In this document: positions 8,098 to 17,419 of the stretch, in pieces
Numbering within the stretch: position 1 is the first letter of the stretch
Layout of the letters: each line of letters begins with the position of its first letter
Origin: Marinitoga aeolica
GTDB lineage: Bacteria; Thermotogota; Thermotogae; Petrotogales; Petrotogaceae
Direction: 5' to 3'
Length of the DNA: 64,000 bases
NCBI RefSeq assembly: GCF_029910535.1
Contig: NZ_CP069362.1
Coordinates: 1,612,001 to 1,676,000 of the forward strand
The notes under the pieces: model-generated
The model's database searches: none
What the model was told of the DNA's origin: nothing
What the model saw: only the letters and a program-made list of their open reading frames with translations
Made by a program: the position numbers and the translations under genes

Positions 8098-9510
8098 CTA
8101 TTTTCTATATCTAATATTATAGGAATTTGGATCAGGCCAATTAAAATCTATTTCTAATTTTATATCGAATTTTTTTTCTAATTCTTTCTTTTTTTCTTTT
8201 GTAAAATATCCAGATAAGTTATGGTAAACACTGGTATAAACCTCTTTTATATTATGTTTTTCTTTTAAATCGATTAGAGATTCCTCTAATTCTTTTAAAG
8301 CTCTTCTAAAAACAATTCTCGGAGAAGCTATTTTACCAGTTCCCTGACAAATTGGACATTGTGTAAATAATAATGCATCAATTGAAGGAGTGGTTCTTTT
8401 TCTTGATAATTCAAGTAATCCTAATTTAGTAAATCCAGAAATTGAAATTTTTGCTTTGTCTTTTAAAGTTTCTTCACGAAAAATATTTATAATTTCCTCT
8501 TTATGATAATTATCTTTCATATCTATAAAGTCAATAAGTATTATACCTGCAATATTTCTAAGCCTTAATTGCCTTGCAATTTCTTTTGCAGCTTCTAGAT
8601 TTGTTTTAAAAGATGTGGTTTCGACATCTTTTTCAAGAACGTTACTTGCAGAATCGACATCAAAAACAGTAAGAGCTTCAGTTTTATCTATAGTAATCAT
8701 TCCGCCACTTGGAAGTTCAATTTTTCTAGCAAAAAGATCATCTAATTGCTCATATACTTTTGCCCAACTAAAAGCATCAATATCAACTTTCCTAACTTTT
8801 AAACGTTGATATTGAGATTTTAAATTATTGAAATTTTTAAACAATTCAATATCATCAGTTATTATTTCGTTAGTATTATTATCTAATTTTTCTCGTAAAA
8901 TATATTGGACAAAATTTTCTTCTTCAAATAATAATGTTGGTTTATTGTGTGATTTTGCTTTTTTTAAAATGTTATTCCAAATTAATTTTAAATTATCAAA
9001 TTCGTTTTTTATACTTTCAAAATCAACATTTTCGCTGTTTGTTCTGAAAATTAAACCTTCCCTTTCAGTTTCAATTAGGATTTCACCAATTTCTCTTAAA
9101 CGATCTTTTTCTGATAAAGAGAAAATTTTCTTTGAAATTCCTATACTGTTTTCGCCGTAGGGCATATAAACTATATATCTTCCAGGAATATCTATTCGCA
9201 TTGTTAATTGAGGCCCTTTTCTGGTATTTCCATCTTTTTTTACCTGAACAATAATGAAAGAACCTCTACGTAAAGAATTAGGATCTACCGTAGTATCTTT
9301 AAACCGTAGAAAACCATTTTTTTTAGTCCCAATATTAACAAAAAAAGATTCCAATGCAGGGACAACGTTTTCTATTCTACCAAGAAATATTTTTCCTGAT
9401 AACTTTCCAGCTTCTAAATCTTCGAAAAAAATCTCCATTAATTTATCATTTTCAAGTAAGGCAACACGAATTTCTTCAGAATGTTTGCTAAAAACAAGGG
9501 ATTTTTTCAT
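8098..9510 (-). CDS. rng: Ribonuclease E/G family endoribonuclease
   Basis: 470 aa, similar in size to RNase G. Seen: an S1-type RNA-binding domain (about 36-105), the catalytic metal-binding Asp pair in VFDVDS (near 284) and LIDFID (near 327), and the zinc-link cysteines CPICQGTG (385-392). It probably matures 5S/16S rRNA and decays mRNA. The ATG at 9510 is preceded by AGGTGATA; the longer reading frame from 9537 lacks a ribosome binding site. Followed by the PfkB-like gene. Confidence 0.93.
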   Translation of the reverse strand: MKKSLVFSKHSEEIRVALLENDKLMEIFFEDLEAGKLSGKIFLGRIENVVPALESFFVNIGTKKNGFLRFKDTTVDPNSLRRGSFIIVQVKKDGNTRKGPQLTMRIDIPGRYIVYMPYGENSIGISKKIFSLSEKDRLREIGEILIETEREGLIFRTNSENVDFESIKNEFDNLKLIWNNILKKAKSHNKPTLLFEEENFVQYILREKLDNNTNEIITDDIELFKNFNNLKSQYQRLKVRKVDIDAFSWAKVYEQLDDLFARKIELPSGGMITIDKTEALTVFDVDSASNVLEKDVETTSFKTNLEAAKEIARQLRLRNIAGIILIDFIDMKDNYHKEEIINIFREETLKDKAKISISGFTKLGLLELSRKRTTPSIDALLFTQCPICQGTGKIASPRIVFRRALKELEESLIDLKEKHNIKEVYTSVYHNLSGYFTKEKKKELEKKFDIKLEIDFNWPDPNSYNIRYRK

Positions 9511-9630
9511 ATTATCACCTACATATCTTTTTTTCAATTTATTATATCACAATCTTTTTCAAAATATAAAATTAAATATCTTTAAAATTTGGGCGATAAA
9601 TAATTTAGAATTTCTCAAGGAGGGGATAAA

Positions 9631-10500
9631 ATGAAAAAAGGATTTTTTATTTTATTATTATTACTACCATATTTGATTTTTGCTGAGACATATTATGTTA
9701 TAGGAAATACAGTGTATAAAGGTTCTAAAAATTCTGAAAATGAAAAAAATTATAATGTGGAAATTATATATCCTGAAAAAAATTTAAATGATTATTCAGA
9801 TAAAAAAGTAATTGTTATAAAAGATAATACAAACGAAGTACTAAACGAAATTTATTCTCAAAGTGGAAATATAAATTCTTTACAAATGGATAATATAAAA
9901 TTGGTAGGAAATGTACTTGAAAAGAAAAAAATGAAATTATTTGAAAAATCACATATTTTTTCATATTTTTTACCAAAGGATTATAATTATTGGAAAGTTG
10001 GGGGGAGAAGAGAGGATAAAAATTATATGGATTTAAGTACTCTTGATAATACGATATGGTTTAGAATTCATAAAGAAGGGTATTCTGAAAATAATTTGTA
10101 TAAGGATTTTGAGCTTCCATATGGTGAAAATTCATTTGTTGATTTTTACGTTGAAATTGCAGGATTAGTAAGTAAAAGCAAAGTTTTACCAGAAAATGCA
10201 TATAGTTTAGCAGGTATTATTTTTTCATTTTTAGATGAAAATAAGAAAAGTATTGATAAATTTTCATTCGTTTGGAGTTCATCAGAATATCCTTTTAAAG
10301 AATATGTGTGGATAAATCCTATGCCATTAACGAAATCCAAAGAATTTTCTATAGCTTTTAACGTAAGAGATATTATAGACAATAAAAATGTGAAATATTT
10401 AAGAGTTACTTTTTGGACTTATGGTAATGAACATTATAAAACATTAACTTCTGATTTATGGATTAGGAATATTAAACTAAGTTTATCGAAAGCAAAATAA
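9631..10500 (+). CDS. Exported protein of unknown function
   Basis: 289 aa with a clear signal peptide (residues 1-18, ending LIFAET). The mature part is rich in Tyr, Trp and Lys; residues 105-285 look like an all-beta module with repeated aromatic strands (TIWFRIHKEG, DFYVEIAGLV, LRVTFWTYGN), reminiscent of carbohydrate-binding-type sandwiches. I do not recognise the family. It has its own GGAGGGG ribosome binding site, is divergent from RNase E/G, and is followed by a terminator. A periplasmic or surface location is inferred. Confidence 0.6.
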   Translation: MKKGFFILLLLLPYLIFAETYYVIGNTVYKGSKNSENEKNYNVEIIYPEKNLNDYSDKKVIVIKDNTNEVLNEIYSQSGNINSLQMDNIKLVGNVLEKKKMKLFEKSHIFSYFLPKDYNYWKVGGRREDKNYMDLSTLDNTIWFRIHKEGYSENNLYKDFELPYGENSFVDFYVEIAGLVSKSKVLPENAYSLAGIIFSFLDENKKSIDKFSFVWSSSEYPFKEYVWINPMPLTKSKEFSIAFNVRDIIDNKNVKYLRVTFWTYGNEHYKTLTSDLWIRNIKLSLSKAK

Positions 10501-10535
10501 ATAAGATAAATGAGAAATTAAATAAAATAATTTCG

Positions 10536-10560
10536 CTGAGACTGAAAAGTCTCAGTTTTA
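10536..10560 (+). terminator. Rho-independent terminator
   Basis: Eight-base stem CTGAGACT/AGTCTCAG capped by a GAAA tetraloop and followed by TTTTA, 35 bases after the exported-protein gene. A TATAAT at 10564-10569 just downstream may be the transaldolase -10. Confidence 0.8.
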
Positions 10561-10631
10561 TGATATAATTGTATTATAGAAAATTGTTTAATGTCTTTAA
10601 TTATATAAGCAAAATCAGGAGGCGATATTTT

Positions 10632-11291
10632 ATGAAGATTTTCTTAGATACAGCAAATTTAGAAGAAATAAAAATGGCTAAAAATTGGGGAATTATTGAT
10701 GGTGTAACAACTAATCCAACATTGGTTTCAAAAGAAGGAAATATTGATTTTGAAACGAGAGTAAAAGAAATTTGTGAGGTCGTAAAAGGTCCAGTAAGTG
10801 CAGAAGTAGTTTCCATGGATTATGAAAATATGGTTAAAGAAGCAAGGCATTTAGCATCATTAAGCGAATATGTAGTAGTGAAAATTCCTATGACACAGGA
10901 TGGAATAAAAGCTGTAAAAACATTGTCTTCTGAAGGAATAAAAACAAATGTTACTCTTGTTTTTAGTCCATTGCAGGCATTATTAGCAGCAAAAGCTGGT
11001 GCAACTTATGTAAGTCCATTTATTGGAAGAATAGATGATATAGGTAATCAAGGATTAGAATTAATAGAAGAAATTTTACAGATATATTATAATTATGATT
11101 TTGACACACAAATTATAGCTGCAAGTGTAAGGCATCCATATCATGTTGTTGAAGTAGCTAAAATGGGATGTGATGTAGCAACAATTCCATTTGGAGTTTT
11201 ACAAAAACTTTTCTTTCATCCTTTAACGGATAAAGGAATCGAGAGATTCAATGAAGATTGGAAAAAATATTTAAATTCTATAAAAAAATAA
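10632..11291 (+). CDS. tal: Transaldolase (small, TalC/FSA-like type)
   Basis: 219 aa class I aldolase of the pentose phosphate pathway. The Schiff-base Lys is K84 in [18 protein letters not shown] at the start and GVTTNPTL (24-31) are family signatures. The length fits the single-domain thermophilic transaldolases. The ATG at 10632 is preceded by AGGAGGCG. Transaldolase and the structurally close fructose-6-phosphate aldolase cannot be separated with certainty by eye. Transketolase and Rpe are encoded elsewhere in the window; pcm starts two bases after this stop. Confidence 0.9.
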   Translation: MKIFLDTANLEEIKMAKNWGIIDGVTTNPTLVSKEGNIDFETRVKEICEVVKGPVSAEVVSMDYENMVKEARHLASLSEYVVVKIPMTQDGIKAVKTLSSEGIKTNVTLVFSPLQALLAAKAGATYVSPFIGRIDDIGNQGLELIEEILQIYYNYDFDTQIIAASVRHPYHVVEVAKMGCDVATIPFGVLQKLFFHPLTDKGIERFNEDWKKYLNSIKK

Positions 11292-11292
11292 A

Positions 11293-12207
11293 ATGTTAAG
11301 AAAATATCTTGCTGAAATTATTTCAAGGAGAGTAGAAGGATTAAATAACAGAATAATAAAAGCTTTTGAAAAAGTCCCACGTGAAAAATTTGTTTTTAGT
11401 GGGATTTCACTTGATTCAATATATTCTGATCAAGCTATTCCGACTTTTTATGGAAAGGATTTTCTTTCTACTTCAAGTCAACCATCTTTAATGGCTTTAT
11501 TTTATAAAGAAACTATCTTAAAAGAAGGAGATAGAGTTTTAGAAATAGGAACAGGAACAGGATACAATGCTGCAATTATGGCAGAGATAGTGGGGAAAAG
11601 TGGGATTATTGTCACAACAGAGCCAGAAGCAGAGATTTTTCAAAAAGCTAAAGAAAATTTAAGTGAATATGATAATATTAAGGTATTGAATAAAGATGGT
11701 TATTATGGTTATGATGAGGAAAAATTTGATATAATATTTTCAACAATAGCAGTTGATGCAATACCAGTAACATGGATCAATCAATTGAAAGAAAATGGAA
11801 AGATTATATCTCCAATAGTTTTAGGCGATGATTTGACTGATTACACATTTTTAATTGAAAAAAGTAGAAAAGAAATAACAGCAAGATTCTTGATACATAC
11901 TTCTTTTTTGAGGGCATTAGGGAAATTATCATTTAAAAATAAAATAAAATTAGAAAAGCATAATTTTAATATAGAGATGAAGTTAAACATACCAGAAAAG
12001 TTATTCGAATTTTGTGTAACTTATTTTAATCCACAAAATGGAAATATTTCAATAAATTCTGAATATGGATTATACAGAAAAGGTTTGTTAAAATTTAAAG
12101 GTGAAAATTTGTTAAATGTTATTGAGAAATTAAAAAATGTAAATTTGTTTTCTACACGATTTAAAGGTAAAATTATTTATGATTTTTTGAATTTTATTCC
12201 ATACTAA
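11293..12207 (+). CDS. pcm: Protein-L-isoaspartate O-methyltransferase with C-terminal extension
   Basis: Repairs isoaspartyl damage using SAM, which matters at high temperature. Seen: an N-terminal VPREKFV segment, the active-site STSSQPS motif near residue 60, and the SAM-binding VLEIGTGTGYNAA near 78-90. The catalytic domain ends near residue 205; the extra ~100 residues resemble the C-terminal domain known for the Thermotoga maritima enzyme. 304 aa in total. It follows transaldolase with one base between, so it is probably co-transcribed. Confidence 0.92.
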   Translation: MLRKYLAEIISRRVEGLNNRIIKAFEKVPREKFVFSGISLDSIYSDQAIPTFYGKDFLSTSSQPSLMALFYKETILKEGDRVLEIGTGTGYNAAIMAEIVGKSGIIVTTEPEAEIFQKAKENLSEYDNIKVLNKDGYYGYDEEKFDIIFSTIAVDAIPVTWINQLKENGKIISPIVLGDDLTDYTFLIEKSRKEITARFLIHTSFLRALGKLSFKNKIKLEKHNFNIEMKLNIPEKLFEFCVTYFNPQNGNISINSEYGLYRKGLLKFKGENLLNVIEKLKNVNLFSTRFKGKIIYDFLNFIPY

Positions 12208-12220
12208 TGGGGATGGTTAT

Positions 12221-12811
12221 ATGTCTGATATTATGTTTAAAATAACACATTCAAAAATTATGTTTCCAGATGTTGAGATGACTACAGGAGAAAAAGTGGG
12301 AATATATGCAAATAATCCGGATGAACTATTTCATAATTTATTAAAAATAATAATCAAGCCAAAGAAATATACAGAAGAATATGTTTTAGAAGGTATGGAA
12401 GCAGAGAATTTGTCTTATTTTAGTAGAAGGATTTTTCATGTTGTATCTGCAGATTTATGGAATGAAAAAAATATATATAAATTAATAAAAAACAAACCTG
12501 AAAATAGAAAAATAATGATTCTATTAATAAAAGAAAATGAAATCGATTTGAAAAATATAGTAGATATTTCGATATATATAGAGAAGAATTTATCTCAGGA
12601 AAATATTTTAGTAATAACAAATTCAAAAGATTTTCTTGAAGCAGTATGTGATAGAGTAATTGATATAAATGGAAATGCGATAGAGTTAGAAGAAGGAACA
12701 TTTATTAAACGTTTAGATAATATGGAAGAAATTGAGAATATAAATGAGATTGAGGAGAAATATGTTCCACTAATATTAAAAAAGAGAGAATTAAACGTGA
12801 GGGGAATATGA
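12221..12811 (+). CDS. Degenerate ABC-ATPase-like protein lacking Walker A
   Basis: 196 aa. The ends read like an ABC ATPase (GEKVGIY near 24-30 where the P-loop begins; LVITNSKDFLEAVCDRVIDINGNAIELEEG near 140-170, the usual H-loop and D-R-I strand region). The expected GxxGxGKS/T is replaced by ANNPDELF, and no LSGGQ signature or Walker B Glu is visible, so ATP hydrolysis is unlikely. It overlaps the next membrane-protein gene by four bases (ATGA), as ATPase-permease pairs do. A remnant or regulatory ABC module is inferred. Confidence 0.5.
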   Translation: MSDIMFKITHSKIMFPDVEMTTGEKVGIYANNPDELFHNLLKIIIKPKKYTEEYVLEGMEAENLSYFSRRIFHVVSADLWNEKNIYKLIKNKPENRKIMILLIKENEIDLKNIVDISIYIEKNLSQENILVITNSKDFLEAVCDRVIDINGNAIELEEGTFIKRLDNMEEIENINEIEEKYVPLILKKRELNVRGI

Positions 12812-13605
12812 AAGTAAAAAAGATAAGTATATATATATTATTAGTTATATTTTTTTCTATCTTTTTGTCGTTATCTCAAATAATATTCGATTATATATTT
12901 CAAAAGGAGCCATATTTATACTATGGTTCTTTTCCTATTGAAAGTAACAATTTAAAGTTTTCAAAAGAGTTTCCACAACAGGCTAAGGCTGTTCTATCAT
13001 TAGAAGGGAATATATTAAAGGTATATTTACCCAAAAATAGCAAGTATTTTGATTTAATTTTAAAAGATTTAAAAGTATTTTTATATGACACATCTATTAA
13101 ATTAAACAAAATAGTAAAACCATATTTCATTGAAAAAGAAAATTTAAAAACTCCAGAAGTATATAATTATTATATAAAAATAATAGGATTGGTATTTTAT
13201 TTCACAATTTTTATTAGTGGACGAGTATTTACTATATTTGATAAAAATAATTTGATTTTATTTATGTTGCATTATTACAAAGAATTTTTTAAAAGATTTA
13301 TTTTTCTTTTGTTTAATGTTTTTTCGTTTATTGCAATTGCGCTTTTGGTTTTGCATAATATTGATGAATTATATGTATTTTTTATTTATGCATTATTATC
13401 TATGTTAATAGCTTCGGTTTTTGAAAATATTTATTTAAATATATTAATTTCTTTAATTTTTTCAATAATTCCTTTATTTTTGAATGATATTATAATTTCC
13501 TTGTTTGTTTTAATAGTAGGATTTATTATTTGTATTATATATAATTATATATCGATTTTTTATAATAAAATAATTAATGTTAAGGAGGAAAAGAAAGTTG
13601 AATGA
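12808..13605 (+). CDS. Membrane protein, ABC-2 permease-like
   Basis: 265 aa with six predicted membrane segments: one near the N-terminus (about 6-28), a 90-residue probably extracytoplasmic region, then five packed helices (about 123-255). This topology is common in ABC-2 type permeases. It is very Phe/Ile/Leu-rich. It is coupled by overlap to the degenerate ATPase-like gene before it, and its end overlaps the pheS start by eight bases. I do not recognise a named family; a transport role is inferred from topology and pairing. Confidence 0.5.
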   Translation: MKVKKISIYILLVIFFSIFLSLSQIIFDYIFQKEPYLYYGSFPIESNNLKFSKEFPQQAKAVLSLEGNILKVYLPKNSKYFDLILKDLKVFLYDTSIKLNKIVKPYFIEKENLKTPEVYNYYIKIIGLVFYFTIFISGRVFTIFDKNNLILFMLHYYKEFFKRFIFLLFNVFSFIAIALLVLHNIDELYVFFIYALLSMLIASVFENIYLNILISLIFSIIPLFLNDIIISLFVLIVGFIICIIYNYISIFYNKIINVKEEKKVE

Positions 13606-14614
13606 AATAAAAGATAAAATCTTAAAAGAATTAAAAGAGATGGTTAATGAAGCAAAAAATATTCAGGAATTTCAGATTTTAAAATCAAAATTTCTTGGAA
13701 AAAAAGGTGAAATATCAAATTTAATGAAACAAATATCTAAAATTGAAAAAGAAAAAAGAAAAGAATTTGGTGCATTTGTAAATGGGATTAAGAAAGAAGC
13801 AGAAGCAATATTAGATGAAGCCTTTCTAAATTTAAAGAAAAAAATAAAAGAAGAAGAAGAGAAGAAAAATTGGGTTGATATTACTTTACCAGGTGCAAGA
13901 AGAAAAATAGGATATGAACATATATTAAAACAAACAATAAGAGAAGTATATGATATATTCTCAAATATGGGATATAAAATTGTTGAAGGACCTGAAATAG
14001 AGACAACATGGCATAATTTTGATGCTTTAAATACTCCCGAATGGCATCCTGCAAGGGATATGCAGGATACATTTTATATAGAAGATAATATTATATTAAG
14101 AACGCATACATCTCCTGTTCAGGTAAGAACAATGCTGTCCCAGAAACCACCTTTAGCAATAATTTCTCCAGGTAGAGTATATAGAAAAGATGAACCAGAT
14201 GCAACGCATTCACCAGCGTTTAACCAATTTGAGGGTTTATATATAGATAAAAATGTAACTGTAGGTCATTTAAAGGCTACACTTGAAAGGTTTTTAACGA
14301 TGTATTTTGGAGGTTCTAGAAAAGTTTTATTGAGACCTAGTTATTTCCCTTTTGTTGAACCCGGGTATGAAGTTGATGTTGATTGTATGTTCTGTGGAGG
14401 TAAAGGATGTAATGTATGTAAAGGTACTGGATGGATAGAAATTTTAGGTGCAGGGTTAGTTCATCCAAATGTATTAAAGAATGTAGGATATGATCCAGAA
14501 GAATGGCAGGGGTTTGCTTTTGGTACAGGTATCGAAAGGATAGCTATGTTAAAACATGGAATTGCTGATATGAGAGAATTCTATAGAAATGATATGAGAT
14601 TCTTAGGATTATAA
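13598..14614 (+). CDS. pheS: Phenylalanine-tRNA ligase alpha subunit
   Basis: Catalytic alpha subunit of the alpha2beta2 enzyme, 338 aa. An N-terminal coiled coil (about 1-85) is followed by the class II core: motif 2 around ISPGRVYRKDEPDATHSPAFNQ... and motif 3 near FGTGIERIAML. A CMFCGGKGCNVC cysteine cluster (near 263-274), typical of bacterial PheS, is intact. A TTG start at 13598 fits the AAGGAGG nine bases upstream; the frame's earlier ATG lies on top of that site. pheT follows after 13 bases. Confidence 0.96.
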   Translation: MNEIKDKILKELKEMVNEAKNIQEFQILKSKFLGKKGEISNLMKQISKIEKEKRKEFGAFVNGIKKEAEAILDEAFLNLKKKIKEEEEKKNWVDITLPGARRKIGYEHILKQTIREVYDIFSNMGYKIVEGPEIETTWHNFDALNTPEWHPARDMQDTFYIEDNIILRTHTSPVQVRTMLSQKPPLAIISPGRVYRKDEPDATHSPAFNQFEGLYIDKNVTVGHLKATLERFLTMYFGGSRKVLLRPSYFPFVEPGYEVDVDCMFCGGKGCNVCKGTGWIEILGAGLVHPNVLKNVGYDPEEWQGFAFGTGIERIAMLKHGIADMREFYRNDMRFLGL

Positions 14615-14627
14615 AGGAGGAATAGTA

Positions 14628-16988
14628 GTGAATATATCAAAAAATTGGCTTTCTGAATATATAGATTTAAAAGTTGATACAGATGAATTGGTTAATAAAA
14701 TAAAATTACATTCTACAAATGTTGAAGGCGTAGAGAAATTAGGTGAAAACATAAAGGGAGTAATAGTTGGAAAAGTTTTAGAAATTACGAATCATCCAAA
14801 TGCAGATAAAATAATTATTTGTAAAGTTGATGCTGGAGATAAAGTACTACAAATTTTAACTGCGGATAGGACGGTTAAAGTTAATGATCTTGTTCCTGTT
14901 GCGATAGATGGTGCAGTTTTAGCAGGAAATTTTAAAATAAAGTCAAGAAAGATGAGAGGTATAATGTCTGAAGGGATGATGTGTTCATTAGAAGAATTAG
15001 GGTTGGAAGAAAAATCAGAATATGTATATAGAATACCCGAAGATATTAAACCAGGGACAGATTTTATTGAATATTTGAAATTAAAAGATGACATTATTGA
15101 TATAGAAATATTTCCAAATAGGCCAGATTTACTCTCTTATTTAGGTGTAGCAAGAGAATTTGTAGCTATTGAAGCTGCAGAAAATTTAGGATATCCAGAG
15201 ATTATTAAGGTGGAAAAAGGTAAAGGATTTCCTGTATATATTGAATACGAAGGATGTAAACGATATTCAGCATTAGTAATAGAAGATGTTGAAGTAAAAC
15301 CATCACCATCATGGTTAGTAAAAAAGTTGGCTACAGCAGGTATAAGAAGCATAAATAATATTGTTGATATAACAAATTATGTGTTATTGGAGACAGGACA
15401 TCCCGTTCATGCTTTTGATATGGATTTAATTGGAGATAAGATTGTTGTTAGAAAAGCTGAAAAAGGAGAAAAAGTTGTATTATTAGATGAAAAAGAGTAT
15501 GAAATGAATGGTACAGAAACATTGATTACTGATGGAGAAAAAATATTAGCTCTTGGTGGCATAATGGGAGGTCAGGATTCTGGAATAAATGAAAAAACTA
15601 AAAGAGTGCTATTAGAAGTTGCTTATTTCGATCCTGTAAATATAAGAAAAAGTGCTCGATACCATAAAATATCATCAGATTCTTCATATAGATTTGAAAG
15701 AGGCGTAGATCCTAATGATACAGAGTTTGTAATGGGAAGATTAGCATATTTAATTGAGAAATTAGCAAATGGTAAAGTATCTTCTGTTATGACTGATGTT
15801 TATCCTGAATATATTAAACCGAAAAATATTTTTGTTAGAAATAGGTATATAAGCGAGAGATTGGGAATAATTATTGAAGATAATAAAATAGAAGAAATTC
15901 TAAATAGATTGGGTTTTGAAAATAAAAAGGTAGAAAATGGATTCGAAGTTACAATTCCAACACAAAGGCCAGATATAGTTGAAGAAATTGATCTTGTTGA
16001 AGAAATTGGAAGAATATATGGATATCATAATATACCATCGGTTTTACCTATGAATAATTTAGTAGGAGAAATTTCAGATTATATAAAATTTAGGGAAAAA
16101 GTTTCAGAGGTTATGAGATTAAATGGTTATAATGAGGCATTTACATTTGCTTTTATGGATAACTCAAGAATGTGGTTGAAAAAAGGTGAAGTATTTTTAT
16201 CAAATCCAATATCTTCAGAGCTTGAAACAATGAGACCATTATTAGTTTATGGGATTTTAGAATCAGCTTCATATAATTTCAGAAATCAAAGTAGGAATAT
16301 AAAGTTATTTGAAATTGGAAAGAGTTTTTTAAAAGACAATTCATCAGAAACAAAAGTGAAAGAAATCGAGAAATTGGCTTTTGTTGGTGTTGGTGAAGAA
16401 AATCCATATGATTATACAGATAAAAGAAATATAAATTTTTATACATTTAAAGGTGTGTTAGATAATTTATTAAATTATTTTGGGATTGAAGCAGAGTTAA
16501 AAAGAGATGAAATAGAAGGTTTATCCTATGCTCAAAGTGCTAAAATTTTTATAAATAATGAAGAAGTTGGTTTTATTGGAAAAGTAGATAATGATGTAGC
16601 AAAAGAAATTTATGATATTAATCAACCGGTATACATTGCTGAACTCGATATAGAAAAGATGTATAAATTTAAAAATGATAAGAAGAAAAAAATGTTATCT
16701 ATGGATTTTCCATCAATGAGAAGGGATTATTCCATGTTAATAGATGACAAAATTACATTTTTAGATATAAAGAATGTAATACTAAAAGCGGGCAAAAAAC
16801 TTGTAGAAGAAATTAAAATATTTGATGTATATAAAGGTAAAAACATTGAAGAAGGTAAAACAAGCATTACAATAACAGTTACATATAGAGCTAAAGATAG
16901 AACATTAACAGACGATGAAATAAATAGAGTATCTGAAAAAACAATTGATATGTTGAGAAATGAATTAGGAATAGAAGTAAGAAAGTAA
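14628..16988 (+). CDS. pheT: Phenylalanine-tRNA ligase beta subunit
   Basis: 786 aa, the normal length. Domains in order: N-terminal tRNA-binding (EMAP-like) domain (about 40-150, with NHPNADKI), B3/B4 editing region (about 200-380, with RYSALVIEDV), B5 domain (about 395-465), class II-like core (about 470-670) and C-terminal anticodon-binding FDX-ACB domain (about 695-786). GTG start after AAAGGAGGAA. Forms a heterotetramer with PheS. Confidence 0.97.
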   Translation: MNISKNWLSEYIDLKVDTDELVNKIKLHSTNVEGVEKLGENIKGVIVGKVLEITNHPNADKIIICKVDAGDKVLQILTADRTVKVNDLVPVAIDGAVLAGNFKIKSRKMRGIMSEGMMCSLEELGLEEKSEYVYRIPEDIKPGTDFIEYLKLKDDIIDIEIFPNRPDLLSYLGVAREFVAIEAAENLGYPEIIKVEKGKGFPVYIEYEGCKRYSALVIEDVEVKPSPSWLVKKLATAGIRSINNIVDITNYVLLETGHPVHAFDMDLIGDKIVVRKAEKGEKVVLLDEKEYEMNGTETLITDGEKILALGGIMGGQDSGINEKTKRVLLEVAYFDPVNIRKSARYHKISSDSSYRFERGVDPNDTEFVMGRLAYLIEKLANGKVSSVMTDVYPEYIKPKNIFVRNRYISERLGIIIEDNKIEEILNRLGFENKKVENGFEVTIPTQRPDIVEEIDLVEEIGRIYGYHNIPSVLPMNNLVGEISDYIKFREKVSEVMRLNGYNEAFTFAFMDNSRMWLKKGEVFLSNPISSELETMRPLLVYGILESASYNFRNQSRNIKLFEIGKSFLKDNSSETKVKEIEKLAFVGVGEENPYDYTDKRNINFYTFKGVLDNLLNYFGIEAELKRDEIEGLSYAQSAKIFINNEEVGFIGKVDNDVAKEIYDINQPVYIAELDIEKMYKFKNDKKKKMLSMDFPSMRRDYSMLIDDKITFLDIKNVILKAGKKLVEEIKIFDVYKGKNIEEGKTSITITVTYRAKDRTLTDDEINRVSEKTIDMLRNELGIEVRK

Positions 16989-17002
16989 AAAAGAAAAAAT
17001 AT

Positions 17003-17029
17003 TAATATCTGGCAAAAAATAGTCGATAT
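17003..17029 (+). promoter_or_regulatory. Sigma-28 type promoter of the flgM operon
   Basis: TAATATCT, 11 bases, GTCGATAT: five of eight matches to TAAAGTTT and six of eight to GCCGATAA, with the same 11-base spacing as the better fliC promoter. It lies 35 bases before the flgM start, in the short gap after pheT. Confidence 0.55.
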
Positions 17030-17063
17030 GTATTATGATAGGAATTTTATGGAGGTGCTTGAT

Positions 17064-17354
17064 ATGGATATAAATAAATTGAATAGGGTATATCAACAAT
17101 ATGTAAAAAATGAAACGTTAAAAAAAGAAAATAAAATAGGGAAAACCTCCAGTGAAGATAGAATAATTAAACAGGATAATTCTCCTGTAAAAGTTTCTGT
17201 TGACGGTTCTTCAAAAAAATATATAGAAATGGCCAGGAATGAAATCCCTGAAATAAGGGAAAACCTCGTGGAAGAGTTGCGCCAGGCCATTGAGCAAGGG
17301 TTATATAAAATAGATGCGGATAAAATAGCTGAAAAAATGCTTGGAGGTTTCTAA
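17064..17354 (+). CDS. flgM: Anti-sigma-28 factor FlgM
   Basis: 96 aa. The C-terminal half has the FlgM pattern (EIRENLVEELRQAIEQGLYKID, then DKIAEKML), which binds sigma-28 and holds it inactive until FlgM is exported through the finished hook. The N-terminus is polar and probably disordered, as in known FlgM. The ATG at 17064 follows TGGAGGTGCTTGAT. First gene of flgMNKL-fliW-csrA. The segment coding LVE uses rare CTC-GTG codons that could pair with the start of flgN. Confidence 0.9.
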   Translation: MDINKLNRVYQQYVKNETLKKENKIGKTSSEDRIIKQDNSPVKVSVDGSSKKYIEMARNEIPEIRENLVEELRQAIEQGLYKIDADKIAEKMLGGF

Positions 17355-17419
17355 TATGCCAGATATTAATATAAAATCAATAATCCACGAGGAGTTAAAT
17401 ATCCTCGTGGATCTTTTTT
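17264..17419 (+). promoter_or_regulatory. Possible attenuator spanning the flgM end and flgN start
   Basis: Segment A CCTCGTGGA (17264-17272, in flgM) and segment C TCCTCGTGGAT (17402-17412, in flgN) can both pair with segment B ATCCACGAGGA (17383-17393). B-C makes an 11-base hairpin followed by CTTTTTT (a terminator shape, inside flgN codons 10-22); A-B would prevent it. The segments are seen directly; regulation is inferred. Confidence 0.45.
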
